Positions 31,779-42,310 of a DNA stretch of 64,000 bases are shown here, piece after piece. Where the stretch lies: assembly GCA_017999365.1 (NCBI GenBank), contig JAGNLW010000005.1, positions 62,001 through 126,000 on the forward strand, written 5' to 3'. A program made the position numbers and the translations under genes. The notes under the pieces were generated by a model. The model did no database searches, had not been told where the DNA came from, and worked only from the letters and a program-made list of their open reading frames with translations. This DNA is from Candidatus Aminicenantota bacterium (GTDB taxonomy: Bacteria > Acidobacteriota > Aminicenantia > Aminicenantales > Saccharicenantaceae). The first letter of the stretch is position 1, and every line of letters begins with the position of its first letter.

Positions 31779-34162
31779 GGTCGTCGTTCTCCTTTCTTGC
31801 CGTCGCGGTCCAGGTCTTCGAGGAGCTGGACGAGGACGGTGTGGTCCCCTTCGGGCACGGCGAACTTCCGCGCGCTGCCCGAAAAGACGTCATTCTCCCG
31901 GCCGTCGACGAGGAGCTGGTACTTGCCCTTTTTGAGCAGCCGCAGCCGGACCTCGCGCCGCTTCAGGACCTTGATGGCGAAGGAGACCTCCGATTCGTTG
32001 TAGAGGAAGCGCCGGACGACGGCCCCGCCGTCGACGGCGATCAGGGTTTCGCCCTCCTCGCGGAGCACCGTCGCCGACCCGGAGGCCTCGACCTCGTAGT
32101 GGCGGCCTTGGACCATGACGCGGGTCAGGCGCCCCTTGGCCTCGGGCTTGAGCAGGCCGAACCGGAAGCCCTCGTGGGGCGTGAAATCGAGGAACTCCTC
32201 GACCGCGGGCAGGGCCACGAGCGGGCCGGAGGCGTGGTGCCGTTCGCCGGCCGCCTCGCCGGTCAGCGAATCGTAGCTCTCGGGCGACAGGCCGAAGCTC
32301 TGCCAGCTGCGGAGGAACATGTCGGCGCCCTTGCGGGCCAGCTCCGAGGCCACGGCGTCGAAGCCGTAGGCCTTGAGGCCCTGGTAGATGAGGTAGTTGA
32401 GCGGCGGCCGGACGGCGCCGCGCCAGGAGCGCTGGCTCTCGGGCCGGAAGGCGGGATCGTCCCGCGAGATCGAGGGCACGACGAAGTCGCCCCAGAATTG
32501 CTTCGGGTCGAGCAGGCGCCGGACCATCCGCTGGGCCCGCCCCTGGTCGGGGATGCCGGCCAGCAGCGGCAGGAAGGCCGAAGCCGTCTTGTGGACGGAG
32601 AACCGGCCGTCCCAGTGGCGGTCGTAGTAGAACCCGGCCCGCTCGTCCCACAGCCGGGCGTTGACGAGGGCCTTCATCCGGTCGTACTCATCGCGGTAGC
32701 GCTCGACGTCGACGGGCCGGCCGAGGACGCCGGCCATCTCGGCCAGGCACCAGGCGTCCAGGGCGTAGAGCGCGTTGAGGTCGAGGCAGTTCATGGCCAA
32801 CGTCCCGGACGCCTCGTTGAACGAGGCGTCCTCCCAGCTCGGCAGGTCGTCCTGGCCCGACTCCCGGCCGGCCTTCATCCGGCCCGTGGCGTTCCTCTCC
32901 CAGGAAGGCAGCTCCGGCGCCGCCGGGCCGGGGTCCGAGCCCCACTCGAGCAACCCGTCGCCGTTGCCGTCGCGCCGGGCCTGGCCGTCGGGACGGCGGG
33001 CCGTCCAGAAATCGTGCCAGCGCTGCAGGGCCGGATAGGCCTGCCGCAGGACCTCGAGATCGCCGAAGCGCTCGAACAGCTTCAGCACGACATAGGCCCC
33101 GAGCGGGGGCTGAGAGCGGTCCGCGGTGCCGGCCGAGCGGCCCCGCCAACCGGGGACGTTCCCGTTCGGGTACTGGGTCTCGAGGACCGAGGCCAGGGAG
33201 TCGAGGGCCATCTTCTGGCTCTCGAGGGCCAGGCCCAGCAGATTGAGGAAGGAGGCGTCGGCCGTGACGGTCCAGTCGTCCCGGCCGCCGTCGGGCCGGG
33301 GGTAGAGGACGGCCCGGCCGGCGGGCGCGTAGAAGCGGTGGCTGCCGGGCTTGTAGAGGAGCGCCCAGTGCAGGCTGTCCGACACGGCCTCGGGCACGCC
33401 GGCGTAGAGGCCACGGGCCCTGACCCGCTTCTCCTCGTAGAGGACGGCCTCCTCGTCCAGGAAATCGCCGATGGTCTCGGCGTTCTTGTAACGGGTGATG
33501 CGGTCGCTCACGGCGGCGGGGCTTTCGCCGACGCCGGCCACGAAGGCGACCGTCCGGTCGTCGCCGGGAAGGTAGGTCCGGGCCAAGGAGCCCGGCGGGG
33601 CGACGCCGGTCTCCCCCGGGAGGCTCGTCCACACGACGAAGGCGGGCCCGCCCGGCGGGCCGCACCGGCCGCGCACCTGTCCCTCGCCGAACGGGGCCAA
33701 CTCGCCCCTGCGGTCCCAGGGGAAATAGTGGACGAAGGTCACCCGGACCCCGGCCGGGGCGACGACGCGGCCGATGACGGTCCGCTCGTCGCGCCGCGAC
33801 CACTCGAAGGTCAACGACTGGCGGCGGGGGGCCGGCTTCATCAGCACGGGCGTCGAGCGGCCCATCTTGAAAGGCAGGCCGAGATCGAAGCGGGCCCGGG
33901 CGTACAGGCCGTCGGGCGAATGGGGACCGGCCTCCGAAACGAGATAATAGAAGTCCATGCCCTCGGCGCTCTCGCCCTCCCGGTCGACGCGCAGCAGGAA
34001 CGCGTAGGCGCAGTCGGTCGTCGGGGCGATGACCAGGCCGGGCCATCCGGCGGCGTCGAGCGACCCGATGTAGGTGTCCTTCCAGGGGTAGAAGATCTCG
34101 GCCGCGAGAAAGCCCGCGACGAGGGCGAGGGCGGCGATGAGGAGGGGCGTTTTCCTGGTCAT
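31775..34162 (-). CDS. Exported GH63/trehalase-like glycosidase
   Basis: This 795-aa protein has an N-terminal hydrophobic signal/anchor (KTPLLIAALALVAGFLAA), a beta-sandwich domain and an (alpha/alpha)6 barrel. Signatures of the MGH1/GH63 group are ADASFLNLLGLALESQKMAL, YPNGNVPGW, GLLEWGSDPGP, SFNEASGTLAMNCLDLNALY and SWRGAVRPPLNYLIYQGLKA. The acids in EWGSD and in the ASFNEASG region are candidate catalytic residues. A C-terminal beta domain of about 130 residues follows. It probably acts on alpha-glucosides or mannosides outside the cytoplasm; the exact GH family needs a profile search. It ends in a 4-nt overlap with the asparaginase gene. Confidence 0.8.
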   Translation of the reverse strand: MTRKTPLLIAALALVAGFLAAEIFYPWKDTYIGSLDAAGWPGLVIAPTTDCAYAFLLRVDREGESAEGMDFYYLVSEAGPHSPDGLYARARFDLGLPFKMGRSTPVLMKPAPRRQSLTFEWSRRDERTVIGRVVAPAGVRVTFVHYFPWDRRGELAPFGEGQVRGRCGPPGGPAFVVWTSLPGETGVAPPGSLARTYLPGDDRTVAFVAGVGESPAAVSDRITRYKNAETIGDFLDEEAVLYEEKRVRARGLYAGVPEAVSDSLHWALLYKPGSHRFYAPAGRAVLYPRPDGGRDDWTVTADASFLNLLGLALESQKMALDSLASVLETQYPNGNVPGWRGRSAGTADRSQPPLGAYVVLKLFERFGDLEVLRQAYPALQRWHDFWTARRPDGQARRDGNGDGLLEWGSDPGPAAPELPSWERNATGRMKAGRESGQDDLPSWEDASFNEASGTLAMNCLDLNALYALDAWCLAEMAGVLGRPVDVERYRDEYDRMKALVNARLWDERAGFYYDRHWDGRFSVHKTASAFLPLLAGIPDQGRAQRMVRRLLDPKQFWGDFVVPSISRDDPAFRPESQRSWRGAVRPPLNYLIYQGLKAYGFDAVASELARKGADMFLRSWQSFGLSPESYDSLTGEAAGERHHASGPLVALPAVEEFLDFTPHEGFRFGLLKPEAKGRLTRVMVQGRHYEVEASGSATVLREEGETLIAVDGGAVVRRFLYNESEVSFAIKVLKRREVRLRLLKKGKYQLLVDGRENDVFSGSARKFAVPEGDHTVLVQLLEDLDRDGKKGERRP

Positions 34163-34293
34163 CCGGCGGTTCCGGCCTGCGGCCTCCTCTGCGGACACTC
34201 TAAGCGAAAGGAGGCCCGAAATCAAGACGCGGGGGGGTGCTTTTCCCCGCGCCCTGTGGTAGATTAAGGCTTCCGATCCCCGAGGAGGGACGC

Positions 34294-35424
34294 ATGGATT
34301 TCCGGCTCTATTTCCGCTCCCGCCAGGGAGAGCTCGTCCACCAGCTGAAGCAGCTCGTCGTCCTCGAATCCCCGACTTCGGACAAGAAGGCCGTCGACGC
34401 CTGCGCCGCGTACGTCGCCCGGGAACTGAAGAAGGTCGCCTGCCGCGTCACGACCCACCCGCAGAAGGACCTCGGCGACCTGGTCGTGGCCGAGTTCGCC
34501 CCGGGCCGGGTCAAGGACGCCGATGACGAGATCCTCGTACTGACCCACATCGACACCGTCTGGCCCGTGGGCCAGATCGTCAAGATGCCCTTCTACGTCC
34601 AGGGCGAGAAGATCTACGGCCCGGGCGTCCTGGACATGAAGGCCGGCCTGGTCATGGTCCTGGCCGCCCTGCGCGCCCTCCACGGCCTCAACGCCAAGCC
34701 CGGCAAGCGCATCACCGTCCTCGTCAACACGGCCGAGGAGACGGGGCAGGGCGCTGCGGCCGAGCTCATCCGCAAGCTGGCCCGCCGGGCCTCGCTCGTC
34801 CTCTGCCCCGAGCCGGCCCTTCCGGGCGGCGCCCTCAAGCTCGAGCGCAAGGGGCGCCTGGTCGTCCGCATCGACGTCAAGGGCCGTTCGGCCCACGGCG
34901 GGACCCCGGAGAAAGGCGTCAGCGCCGTCGAGGAGCTGGCCGCCCAGATCGCCCGGCTCAAGAGGCTCCGCGTCCGCGAGACGACCGTCAACGTCGGTCT
35001 CGCCGGCGGCGGCGAGAAGGTCAACGTCGTTCCCGAGAGCGCCTTCGCCATGCTGGACATCCGGTTCTGGAAGGTCGCGGACCGGGACCGGGTCCTCAAG
35101 GTCCTTAGGGAGAGCCCGCCCGTCCTGCCCGGGGCCCGGCTCAAGGTCACCGTCGAGGGGACGACTCCCCCGATGGAGAAGACCAAGGCCTCGGAGAAGC
35201 TCTTCCTGCGGGCCCAGGAGATCGCCGCCGGCATGGGCCTGGCCCTCAAGGGGGGCCGGACGGGCGGGGGCTCGGACGCCTCCATCGCCGCCGGCCTGGG
35301 CGTGCCGACCCTCGACGGCCTCGGGCCCGACGGCGACGGCCTGCACGCCCGCCACGAGCATCTTCTCCTGCCTTCCCTGGTCGAACGGACGGCCCTGTTG
35401 ACCGAGCTGTTGAAGGAACTGTGA
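34294..35424 (+). CDS. M20-family metallopeptidase (carboxypeptidase G2-like)
   Basis: This 376-aa protein starts at the ATG at 34294 (GAGGAGGG upstream). The M20 dizinc site is intact: LTHIDTVWPVG (first His), GPGVLDMKAGLVM (bridging Asp), NTAEETGQGAA (catalytic Glu-Glu), CPEPALPGGALK and the final His in LHARHEHLLLPS. A dimerisation domain carries RSAHGGTPEKGVSA. No signal peptide is present, so it cuts small peptides or acyl-amino acids in the cytoplasm. The upstream -10-like TAGATT lies at 34260-34265. Confidence 0.88.
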   Translation: MDFRLYFRSRQGELVHQLKQLVVLESPTSDKKAVDACAAYVARELKKVACRVTTHPQKDLGDLVVAEFAPGRVKDADDEILVLTHIDTVWPVGQIVKMPFYVQGEKIYGPGVLDMKAGLVMVLAALRALHGLNAKPGKRITVLVNTAEETGQGAAAELIRKLARRASLVLCPEPALPGGALKLERKGRLVVRIDVKGRSAHGGTPEKGVSAVEELAAQIARLKRLRVRETTVNVGLAGGGEKVNVVPESAFAMLDIRFWKVADRDRVLKVLRESPPVLPGARLKVTVEGTTPPMEKTKASEKLFLRAQEIAAGMGLALKGGRTGGGSDASIAAGLGVPTLDGLGPDGDGLHARHEHLLLPSLVERTALLTELLKEL

Positions 35425-35469
35425 CCGCGCAGGCGGTCGCGTGACGAGCATTTCATAAAGGAGTTCATC

Positions 35470-36618
35470 ATGATCAAGAAGTACTACCTCCTCTCCCCCG
35501 GACCGACGCCGGTGCCCGAGCGGGCCCTGTCGGCCGCGGCGGAGCCCATCTTCCATCACCGGACGCCGGAGTTCTCGGCCCTCTTCATGGAGGTCACCGA
35601 GGGGATCAAGTACGTCTTCGGGACCAAAGAGGATGCCTACATCCTGACGTCCTCGGGCACGGGAGCCATGGAGACCGCCGTGGTCAACCTGCTCAGCCCG
35701 GGCGACAAGGTCCTGACCATCAACGGCGGCAAGTTCGGCGAGCGCTGGGGCAACATCTGCAAGGCCTACGGCGTGGCCTACAAGGAGATCGTCCTCGATC
35801 CCTGGGGCAAGGACCTCTCCAAGGACGAGCTCGAGGCCGAGCTCAAGGCCATGCCCGACTGCAAGGCCGTCTTCGCCACGCTGTCCGAGACGTCGTCGGG
35901 GGCCATGTACGACATCCAGGGCTTCGGCGAGGTCGTGGCCAAAACCCCGGCCGTGCTCGTCGTCGACGGCATCTCCGGGGCCGGCGTCACGCCCTGCCCC
36001 ATGGACGAATGGAAGGTCGACGTCTTCCTGTCCGGTTCGCAGAAGTCGTTCATGATCCCGCCCGGCCTGGCCTTCATCGCCCTCAGTCAGAAAGCCTGGG
36101 CCCTGGCCGGGAACGCCAAGCTGCCCAAGTTCTACTTCGATCTCAAGAAAGCCAAGAAGAACCTGGCCGACAAGACGACGCCTTGGACCCCCGGCATCAC
36201 CCTCATCGTGCAGCAGAAGCACGCCCTGGACATGATCAAGAAGATGGGCCTCGACGGCCTCTTCGCCCATCACAAGGTCCTCGGCGACGCCACGCGGGCC
36301 GGGGTCAAGGCCCTCGGCCTGGAGCTCCTGCCGCAGCGGCCCGGCAACGTCCTGACCTGTTGCAAGGTCCCCGAAGGCGTCGAGGGCGGCAAGCTGGTCA
36401 AGACCATGCAGGGCAAGTACATGGCCTACATCGCCGGCGGCCAGGAGCCCTATAAGGGCAAGATCTTCCGCATCGCCCACCTCGGCTACATGGGCGGCTT
36501 CGACATCATGACGGCCCTCTCGGCCCTGGAAATGACCCTCATGGACCTCGGCTACAAGTTCGAGGCCGGCGCGGGCATCAAGGCCGCTCAGGCCGTGCTC
36601 AAGGAGAACTGGCAATGA
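35470..36618 (+). CDS. Class V aminotransferase (serine/alanine-glyoxylate type)
   Basis: This 382-aa fold-type I PLP enzyme of the AGXT/SPT family has LLSPGPTPVPERAL at the N-terminus, SSGTGAMETAV, VVDGISGAGV with the PLP Asp, SGSQKSFMIPPG with the Schiff-base Lys, and a C-terminal RIAHLGYMGGFD arginine. Its stop overlaps the start of a phosphoglycerate dehydrogenase gene. It therefore probably supplies the phosphoserine or serine transamination step in place of a standard SerC, although serine-glyoxylate or alanine-glyoxylate exchange is equally possible from sequence. Confidence 0.88.
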   Translation: MIKKYYLLSPGPTPVPERALSAAAEPIFHHRTPEFSALFMEVTEGIKYVFGTKEDAYILTSSGTGAMETAVVNLLSPGDKVLTINGGKFGERWGNICKAYGVAYKEIVLDPWGKDLSKDELEAELKAMPDCKAVFATLSETSSGAMYDIQGFGEVVAKTPAVLVVDGISGAGVTPCPMDEWKVDVFLSGSQKSFMIPPGLAFIALSQKAWALAGNAKLPKFYFDLKKAKKNLADKTTPWTPGITLIVQQKHALDMIKKMGLDGLFAHHKVLGDATRAGVKALGLELLPQRPGNVLTCCKVPEGVEGGKLVKTMQGKYMAYIAGGQEPYKGKIFRIAHLGYMGGFDIMTALSALEMTLMDLGYKFEAGAGIKAAQAVLKENWQ

Positions 36619-37514
36619 CCAAGATCCTCATCGCCGACGGCATGGACAAGGGGGCCCTCGAACAGCTCAAGGCCGTCCCCGGCTTCGAAGTCACCGTCAA
36701 CAAGGGGATGAGCGAAGCGGACCTGATCGCCGCCGTCCCCGGCGTCAGCGGCATCGTCGTCCGCAGCGCGTCGAAGATCACCCGGCCCGTCATCGAGGCC
36801 GGCAAGGACCTCAAGGTCCTGGTCCGGGCCGGCATCGGTCTCGACAACATCGACCGCGAGGCCGCCAAGGAGAAAGGCATCTTCGTCTCCAACACCCCGG
36901 CGGCCACCTCCATCACTGTGGCCGAGCACACCTTCGGGCTCATGCTCGGGGCCGTCCGCAACCACTGGAAGGCCATCCTGACGATGAAGGCCCACAAGTG
37001 GGAGAAGAAGGCCCTCGAGGGCACGGAGCTCTACGGCAAGACCCTGGGCATCATCGGCTTCGGCCGCATCGGCCACGAGGTGGCCAAGCGGGCCCTGGCC
37101 TTCGGCATGACCGTGGTCGCCTACGACATCATCCCCATCAAGACCGAACTCGCGGTCAAGCAGGTCCCCCTGGACGAGCTTCTGGGGGCCGCCGATCTCA
37201 TCACGCTCCACGTCCCCAAGCAGGCCAAGCCCATCCTGGGCGAGGCCGAGTTCGCCAAGGCCAAGACGGGGGTCATCATCGTCAACGTCGCCCGCGGCGG
37301 GGTCGTCGACGAGAAGGCCCTGCGCGCCGCGCTCGACGCCGGCAAGGTCCGGGCGGCCGCGCTGGACGTCTTCGACAAGGAGCCCCCCGAGGACTTCTCG
37401 CTCGTCGACCATCCCAACGTCATCCCCATCCCCCACCTCGGCGCCGCGGCGGCCGAGGGCCAGCAGCGGGCCGGCCTGGAGGCCGTCCGCATCCTGAAGG
37501 ACAAACTGGCATAA
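36615..37514 (+). CDS. serA: D-3-phosphoglycerate dehydrogenase, short form
   Basis: This 299-aa D-2-hydroxyacid dehydrogenase has RAGIGLDNID (catalytic Arg nearby), the Rossmann motif GIIGFGRIGHEVA, NVARGGVVDE and the catalytic His region PHLGAAAAEGQ. It ends right after the catalytic domain with no ACT or ASB regulatory domain, so serine feedback through ACT is not expected. Other hydroxyacid dehydrogenases share these motifs. The 4-nt overlap with the aminotransferase gene makes the serine pathway the best reading. Confidence 0.85.
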   Translation: MTKILIADGMDKGALEQLKAVPGFEVTVNKGMSEADLIAAVPGVSGIVVRSASKITRPVIEAGKDLKVLVRAGIGLDNIDREAAKEKGIFVSNTPAATSITVAEHTFGLMLGAVRNHWKAILTMKAHKWEKKALEGTELYGKTLGIIGFGRIGHEVAKRALAFGMTVVAYDIIPIKTELAVKQVPLDELLGAADLITLHVPKQAKPILGEAEFAKAKTGVIIVNVARGGVVDEKALRAALDAGKVRAAALDVFDKEPPEDFSLVDHPNVIPIPHLGAAAAEGQQRAGLEAVRILKDKLA

Positions 37515-37528
37515 GGACGCCGGTCCGC

Positions 37529-37565
37529 GAGGGGCCGTCCCGGCGGGGACGGCCCCTCTTTTTTT
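37529..37565 (+). terminator. Rho-independent terminator after serA
   Basis: A 13-bp perfect GC-rich stem GAGGGGCCGTCCC/GGGACGGCCCCTC with loop GGCG (37529-37558) is followed by seven T residues. It separates the serine pair from the cysteine desulfurase gene. Confidence 0.9.
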
Positions 37566-37592
37566 CCCCCCCCGTTCTGGTAAAATGGGGCC

Positions 37593-38747
<1,155 letters not shown>

Positions 38748-38756
38748 GGGCCGGCG

Positions 38757-39299
38757 TCAGGCCGTCCGTCCGCCCGTCTGCCTCAGGTAGGCGTCCCTGA
38801 CCGAACGGAAATAGGCCCGGGCCGCTTCGCGCCGCATGTCCGGGTAGGTCCAATCGAGCGTCCTCGACCCCGTCCGTGTGAACAGGAGCTCGAGATGGGC
38901 GTAGATGCCGTCGGCGAGCGGGACGCGGTGGGCGAAGTCCTTGGCCGTGGCCATGACCAGGGCCGCGGCCGTGACGTAGCCGGGGTCGATATTGGCCGGA
39001 CGCCCGGCGCTCCCCCTCTCCCGCCGCAGGTCCTCCTCGACGGCTATGGCCCGCAGCTTGGCTGCGGGCAGGGTCTCAGGACGGACGAGGCGTTCGAAGC
39101 TCAGGAAGCGGCGGACGAGCCCCGGGCCCGTCTCGGCCTCGTAGTAGTCCGTCAGGTCGAACGGGAAGGCCGGGCTCTCGCTGTCGGCCCTCCCCCATTC
39201 GACCTCGAGGCGGCGCCGGACCTCGCCGTAGAGCGCTTCCTCTTTATAGATGACGCCGCAGACGAGCTTGACCGGGGCGAACCCCTTCGGCTGAGCCAT
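38757..39299 (-). CDS. DUF4416 family protein
   Basis: This 180-aa protein matches the DUF4416 family, common next to housekeeping genes in Deltaproteobacteria and Acidobacteriota-like genomes: APVKLVCGVIYKEEALYGEV, FPFDLTDYYEAETGPGLVR, NIDPGYVTAAALVMATAKDF and RTLDWTYPDMRREAARAYF. The function is unknown. I choose the second ATG (39299), because a perfect TATAAT on the minus strand (complement of 39307-39312) overlaps the first ATG (39308) and would start transcription right at 39299. Confidence 0.82.
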   Translation of the reverse strand: MAQPKGFAPVKLVCGVIYKEEALYGEVRRRLEVEWGRADSESPAFPFDLTDYYEAETGPGLVRRFLSFERLVRPETLPAAKLRAIAVEEDLRRERGSAGRPANIDPGYVTAAALVMATAKDFAHRVPLADGIYAHLELLFTRTGSRTLDWTYPDMRREAARAYFRSVRDAYLRQTGGRTA

Positions 39300-39306
39300 C
39301 TGGCCC

Positions 39307-39312
39307 ATTATA
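39307..39312 (-). promoter_or_regulatory. -10 box of the DUF4416 gene (leaderless)
   Basis: A perfect TATAAT lies on the minus strand, 7 nt before the ATG at 39299; the -35 is weak. The upstream ATG at 39308 falls inside this box. Confidence 0.5.
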
Positions 39313-39431
39313 TGCTAATCCAGTCCTGACGTGCAGGCTTCCCTGGCCGCTGTCCTTGAAGCTCGTCATATTCCATTAAAGCTTTGGCCGGGTCGCGGGA
39401 GATGCGGCGAGTAAGCCGGATTGAGCCCGAT

Positions 39432-39579
39432 TGGGAAAATTTTAGCCGGGGCGCGCGTCGGTCGAGGGAAGTTTGCCTGCAAACCGGCAAAACGTGTTTG
39501 AGCGAGCCGCAGCGCGCGGCGAGCGAGTTGTTTTGACGCCGAGACCGGCGTACGTCCCGGCGTCTTCAAAATTTTCCCA
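39432..39579 (+). repeat. Structured intergenic element, copy B
   Basis: This 148-nt element is homologous to that at 18389-18530. Helices: TGGGAAAATTTT/AAAATTTTCCCA (39432-39443 with 39568-39579, 12 bp); GCCGGG/CCCGGC (39445-39450 with 39556-39561), continuing with few mismatches to 39463/39543; side hairpin GTTTG-CCTG-CAAAC (39471-39484); CAAAAC/GTTTTG (39488-39493 with 39530-39535); apical GCCG/CGGC (39506-39520). The core, TTTAGCCG on the left and CGGCGT on the right are shared with copy A, while outer helices differ in sequence but stay paired. It lies between the divergent DUF4416 and asnS promoters. Confidence 0.75.
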
Positions 39580-39624
39580 TGAGGGCGAGACCGGCTTACG
39601 AGACGCATAGCGACCCGGGTGACA

Positions 39625-39653
39625 TTGCAGAAGGGCCCGATTGCGCTTATAAT
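39625..39653 (+). promoter_or_regulatory. asnS operon promoter
   Basis: TTGCAG (39625-39630), exactly 17 nt, and TATAAT (39648-39653) form the best sigma-70-type promoter in the window. The ATG at 39663 is 9 nt beyond the -10 and has no ribosome binding site, so the message is near-leaderless. Confidence 0.75.
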
Positions 39654-39662
39654 GAGCGCATT

Positions 39663-40955
39663 ATGAAATGGGTCTACATCGAGGACATCGCGGCTTCCGA
39701 CGGCCAGGACGTCGAGGTCCGCGGCTGGGTCTACAACAAGCGCTCCTCCGGCAAGGTCCGCTTCCTGCTCGTCCGCGACGGCACCGGCCTCATCCAGGCC
39801 ACGGCCTTCAGCGCCGACAAGGACATCCCCCTGTTCAAGGAGTTCGACCGCCTGACCCAGGAATCCTCGGTCATCGTCCGCGGCAAGGTCCGGGCCGAGA
39901 AACGGGCCCCGGGCGGCTTCGAGCTGGCCATGGAGGAGATCGAGGTCGTCCAGGTCGCGGCCGAGTACCCCATCACGCTCAAGGAGCACAGCACGCCCTT
40001 CCTGATGGAGCACCGGCACCTCTGGCTGCGCTCGTCCAAGCAGCACGCCATCCTCCGCGTCCGGGCCGAGGTCGTCAAGGCCATCCGCGACTTCTTCGAC
40101 GGCCGCGGTTTCCGTCTCATGGACACGCCCATCCTGACGCCGAGCGCCTGCGAGGGCACGACGACCCTGTTCGAGACCGAGTACTTCGACCAGAAGGCCT
40201 ACCTCAGCCAGAGTGGCCAGCTCTACAACGAGGCCACGGCCATGGCCTTCGGCAAGGTCTACTGCTTCGGCCCGACCTTCCGGGCCGAGAAGTCCAAGAC
40301 CCGCCGCCACCTCATCGAGTTCTGGATGGTCGAACCCGAGGTGGCCTTCGCCCGGCTCGAGGACGTCGTCGACCTGGGGCAGGACCTCATCCTGTTCATC
40401 ATGGAGCGCGTCCTGGCCAAGCGGCGGGCCGAGCTCGAGACCCTCGAGCGAGATCCCAAGCCCCTCGAGGCCATCCGCAAGCCCTTCCCGCGCCTGACCT
40501 ACACCGAGGCCGTGCCCGTCCTGCGCGAGAAGGGCTCGACCATCGAATGGGGCGGGGACTTCGGCGCGCCCGAGGAGACCATCATCTCCGAGCTCTACGC
40601 GTCGCCGGTCGCCGTGACCCACTTCCCCACCGCCATCAAGGCCTTCTACATGCAGCCGGCGCCGGAGAACCCGGACGTCGTCCTCGGCGTCGATTTCCTG
40701 GCCTCCGAGGGCTACGGCGAGGTCATCGGCGGCGGCCAGCGCATCCACGACCCCGACCTGCTCGAGAGGCGGATCGCCGAGCACGGCCTGCCCCGCGAGG
40801 CCTACCAGTGGTACATCGACCTGCGCCGGTACGGCAGCGTCCCTCACTCGGGCTTCGGCATGGGCCTCGAGCGGATGGTGTCCTGGATCTGCGGCATCAA
40901 GCACATCCGCGAGACCATTCCCTTCCCGCGCCTCCTGTACAGGATCTATCCTTGA
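39663..40955 (+). CDS. asnS: Asparaginyl-tRNA synthetase
   Basis: This 430-aa class IIb synthetase has an N-terminal OB-fold anticodon-binding domain (residues 1-105, [20 protein letters not shown]), motif 2 [20 protein letters not shown] with VEPE, and motif 3 [13 protein letters not shown]. The [17 protein letters not shown] segment is shared with AspRS/AsnRS, but the length, lack of the bacterial AspRS GAD insert and overall pattern fit AsnRS. It charges tRNA-Asn directly. It heads an operon with rimO (TTGA overlap) and phospholipid genes. Confidence 0.92.
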   Translation: MKWVYIEDIAASDGQDVEVRGWVYNKRSSGKVRFLLVRDGTGLIQATAFSADKDIPLFKEFDRLTQESSVIVRGKVRAEKRAPGGFELAMEEIEVVQVAAEYPITLKEHSTPFLMEHRHLWLRSSKQHAILRVRAEVVKAIRDFFDGRGFRLMDTPILTPSACEGTTTLFETEYFDQKAYLSQSGQLYNEATAMAFGKVYCFGPTFRAEKSKTRRHLIEFWMVEPEVAFARLEDVVDLGQDLILFIMERVLAKRRAELETLERDPKPLEAIRKPFPRLTYTEAVPVLREKGSTIEWGGDFGAPEETIISELYASPVAVTHFPTAIKAFYMQPAPENPDVVLGVDFLASEGYGEVIGGGQRIHDPDLLERRIAEHGLPREAYQWYIDLRRYGSVPHSGFGMGLERMVSWICGIKHIRETIPFPRLLYRIYP

Positions 40956-42310
40956 CCCGTCCGGCGTCCGGCGCCCGCGGCGGCCGGCGGGCCCGACGGT
41001 CCGTGGCCCTGGTCAGCCTGGGCTGCGCCAAGAACCTCGTCGACAGCGAGGTCATGCTCGGCGCCCTCAAGGCGGCCGGCTACGCCCTGACGGGCCGGGC
41101 CGAGGACGCGGACGTCGTCGTCGTCAACACCTGCGGCTTCATCGGTCCGGCCCGCGAGGAGGCCGAGGCGGAGCTGCGGCGCGTCCTGGCCCTCAAGCGC
41201 CGCGACCCGGGCAAGACGGTCGTCGCCGCCGGCTGCTACGTCGAGCGCGATCCTTCCGGTCTCAGGGCCAGGTTCCCCGCCGTCGACGCCTGGACGGGCG
41301 TGCGCGGTTTCGACCGCATCGCCGATATCGTCGAGGGCCGGACGGTCCGCGACCCGGGACGGACCTTCCTCTACTCGGACGCCTCGCCCCGCCTGGTCCA
41401 GACGCCCGGGACCTGGGCCTACGTCAAGATCTCCGAGGGCTGTTCGCACCGTTGCGGTTTCTGCGCCATCCCGCTCATCAAGGGCCCGTACGTCTCGCGC
41501 CCCGCGGCCTCGATCGTCCGCGAGGTCCGGGCCCTGGCCGGACAGGGCGTGCGGGAGATCGTCCTCATCTCCCACGACACGACGGGATTCGGCCGCGACC
41601 GCGGCGTCGATGACGGGCTGGCCAAGCTCCTCGAGCGACTGGCCCGCGTCGAGGGGCCCGGCTGGCTGCGCTTTCTCTACGGCTATCCCGAGGAGATCTC
41701 GGGCCGCCTGCTCGAGGCCATGGCCGGCCCCAAAGTCTGCCGCTATTTCGACATCCCCTTCCAGCACGCCGATCGCCGCCTCGTCAGGGCCATGCGGCGG
41801 GGGCTCGACGCCGACCGGGCCCTGCGCCTGCTCGATCGCGTCCGGGACACGCTCCCCGACGCCGCCTTCCGGACCTCCCTCATCGTCGGTTTTCCGGGCG
41901 AGGGCCGCCGGGAGTTCTCGGCCCTGCGCCGGTTCGTCGCGGCGGCCCGTTTCGACCATCTCGGCGTCTTCGCCTATTCGCCCGAGCGCGGCACGCCCGC
42001 TTTCGCCCTGGGCGATCCCGTTCCGGCCGCGGTCAAGGAGGACCGGGTCCGGGAGATCATGGAGCTCCAGGCCGGTGTCTCGAAAGCCAAGAACGCCGCC
42101 CGCATCGGGCGGACGGTCGAGGTCCTGGTCGAAGGCCCGGACGCCGGACGCCCGGGCCTGTGGTCGGGCCGCGGCCGCTTCCAGGCCCCCGAGGTCGACG
42201 GCGTCGTCCGATTCTCCCTCGGTAATGGCCGGGCCGAGCCGCCCTCCCCCATCGTCCGCGTGGAGATCACCGCGGCCGACGCCTACGATCTCGCCGGGAG
42301 GTTGGCGTGA
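40952..42310 (+). CDS. rimO: Ribosomal protein S12 methylthiotransferase
   Basis: This 452-aa radical SAM methylthiotransferase has an N-terminal UPF0004 domain with [22 protein letters not shown] and GCYVERD (three cluster Cys), the radical SAM motif [13 protein letters not shown] (CxxxCxxC), DIPFQHAD and a C-terminal TRAM domain (about 380-452). [13 protein letters not shown] is typical of RimO rather than MiaB. It adds methylthio to the conserved Asp of ribosomal S12. I take the TTG at 40952 (AGGA 7 nt upstream), overlapping the asnS stop; a GTG just before VSLGCAKN is possible. Confidence 0.9.
   Translation: MTRPASGARGGRRARRSVALVSLGCAKNLVDSEVMLGALKAAGYALTGRAEDADVVVVNTCGFIGPAREEAEAELRRVLALKRRDPGKTVVAAGCYVERDPSGLRARFPAVDAWTGVRGFDRIADIVEGRTVRDPGRTFLYSDASPRLVQTPGTWAYVKISEGCSHRCGFCAIPLIKGPYVSRPAASIVREVRALAGQGVREIVLISHDTTGFGRDRGVDDGLAKLLERLARVEGPGWLRFLYGYPEEISGRLLEAMAGPKVCRYFDIPFQHADRRLVRAMRRGLDADRALRLLDRVRDTLPDAAFRTSLIVGFPGEGRREFSALRRFVAAARFDHLGVFAYSPERGTPAFALGDPVPAAVKEDRVREIMELQAGVSKAKNAARIGRTVEVLVEGPDAGRPGLWSGRGRFQAPEVDGVVRFSLGNGRAEPPSPIVRVEITAADAYDLAGRLA

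Noticed and set aside
37529..37565. Hairpin considered as a possible small RNA
   Set aside because: The perfect 13-bp GC stem, 4-nt loop and T-run directly after serA fit an intrinsic terminator fully.
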